DNA from: CAYRJA01 sp964424455
Lineage (GTDB): Bacteria; Bacteroidota; Bacteroidia; Chitinophagales; UBA10324
Length of the DNA: 33,808 nt
Reading direction: 5' to 3'
Assembly: GCA_964424455.1 (NCBI GenBank)
Contig: CAYRJA010000022.1
Coordinates: forward strand, 1 to 33,808
The position numbers and the translations under genes were made by a program. Positions 33,367-33,808 of the stretch are shown in pieces (within the stretch, counting starts at the first letter, position 1; each line of letters begins with the position of its first letter). Under the pieces are notes generated by a model. The model was given only the letters and a program-made list of their open reading frames with translations, was not told where the DNA came from and did not search any database.

Positions 33367-33808
33367 ATGTCAAAAGAAAAAAATAATTCATCCGACATTA
33401 TTTTTTACAGTTCTCCAGAGGGAAATGTAAAAGTGGAAGTGATGTATTTGGGTGAAACCTTTTGGCTAAATCAAAAAAGATTAGCTGAACTGTTTGGCGT
33501 TGACAGAAGTGTAATTACAAAGCATCTTCAAAACATTTTTGGCACAAAAGAATTAGAGGAGAATTCAGTATGTGCAAATTTTGCACATACTGCTGAAGAT
33601 GGAAAAACTTACCAGACCAGGTTCTACAACCTTGATGCAATCATAGCCGTGGGTTACAGGGTAAACAGTTTTCAGGCAACACAATTTCGTATATGGGCTA
33701 CTAAAACCCTTCGTGAATTTATCATCAAAGGTTTTGTGATGGATGATGAACGGCTGAAACAGGGAACAAGATTTGGCAAAGATTATTTCGATGAATTGCT
33801 TGAACGCA
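33367..33808 (+). CDS. RhuM family protein, N-terminal part (runs off the right edge)
   Basis: 147 codons are visible from ATG 33367. The product shows the RhuM/virulence-protein pattern: IIFYSSPEGNVKVEVMYLGETFWLNQ, the DNA-binding-like LAELFGVDRSVITKHLQNIF, ENSVCANFAHTAEDGKTYQT, YNLDAIIAVGYRVNS and QFRIWATKTLREFIIKGF. RhuM genes are common passengers of type I restriction-modification loci and genomic islands; their function is not established. The gene lies 58 bases after the GxxExxY stop and continues beyond the window. hsdR may follow, which cannot be seen here. Confidence 0.88.
   Translation, partial: MSKEKNNSSDIIFYSSPEGNVKVEVMYLGETFWLNQKRLAELFGVDRSVITKHLQNIFGTKELEENSVCANFAHTAEDGKTYQTRFYNLDAIIAVGYRVNSFQATQFRIWATKTLREFIIKGFVMDDERLKQGTRFGKDYFDELLER
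33566..33592. repeat. 27-base palindrome inside the RhuM gene
   Basis: CAGTATGTGCAAA (33566-33578) and TTTGCACATACTG (33580-33592) are perfect reverse complements around one T. It encodes SVCANFAHTA, which I recall as a usual RhuM segment, so the palindrome may be an old, fixed part of the family. It does not have the GTAG-GGG composition of copies A-F. Confidence 0.7.

Noticed and set aside
1..33808. CRISPR arrays, rRNA or tRNA genes
   Set aside because: No regularly spaced repeats, no tRNA cloverleaf and no rRNA sequence were seen on reading both strands.

Overview
The window looks like a chromosomal piece of a Bacteroidota bacterium of about 40% GC, probably environmental. Four things point there: a DUF1501 protein with a tail resembling the type IX secretion sorting domain, promoters of the TTG-N19-TAnnTTTG kind, almost no Shine-Dalgarno sequences, and a gene set typical of the phylum (MlaD-like, OstA-like, BshA, FabI, GH3/beta-lactamase fusion, tricorn-like protease, B12-dependent ribonucleotide reductase, DUF4199). 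I cannot name a genus.

Layout. Positions 1-600 are gene debris: the end of a probable membrane protein, a long imperfect hairpin, the last codons of a lost phosphopantetheinyl transferase copy, two strong intrinsic terminators, a small VapB-like antitoxin and a VapC toxin cut off after about 15 codons where the next gene begins. 603-10333 is mostly housekeeping and envelope: a MacB/FtsX-type permease (minus), DoxX, an MCE/MlaD lipid-transport protein, an OstA/LptA-like protein, a methyltransferase, a flavin reductase-like oxidoreductase and a DUF1800-DUF1501 pair. 10379-11293 is accessory: a hicBA toxin-antitoxin pair and a 176-bp MITE with 20-bp inverted ends and an 8-bp target duplication. 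11314-29136 returns to core functions: O-methyltransferase, tricorn-like protease, QueA, GH3/beta-lactamase, BshA, FabI, an acyltransferase, NrdJ, a phosphopantetheinyl transferase, DUF4199 and HisS.

From 29346 to the right edge lies a defence/mobile island: hsdM, a REP-associated tyrosine transposase (RAYT), hsdS, a GxxExxY (PD-(D/E)XK-like) gene and the start of a RhuM gene. No hsdR is in the window. The RAYT reading frame contains four GTAG-footed palindromes, and hsdM contains two more of the same family read in a different frame. They look like REP elements inserted in frame into genes, comparable to Rickettsia palindromic elements, and are the most interesting local signal.

Across the first 29 kb a near-palindromic word, CTGTWACAG (core TGTWACA), recurs far more often than base composition predicts: by eye, 38 cores and 15 full 9-mers. 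It occurs inside genes and between them, in balanced orientation, and is absent from the restriction-modification island. I do not know a described function for it. Two intergenic regions also hold short relics of genes that exist intact elsewhere in the window. All counts and alignments were made by eye.
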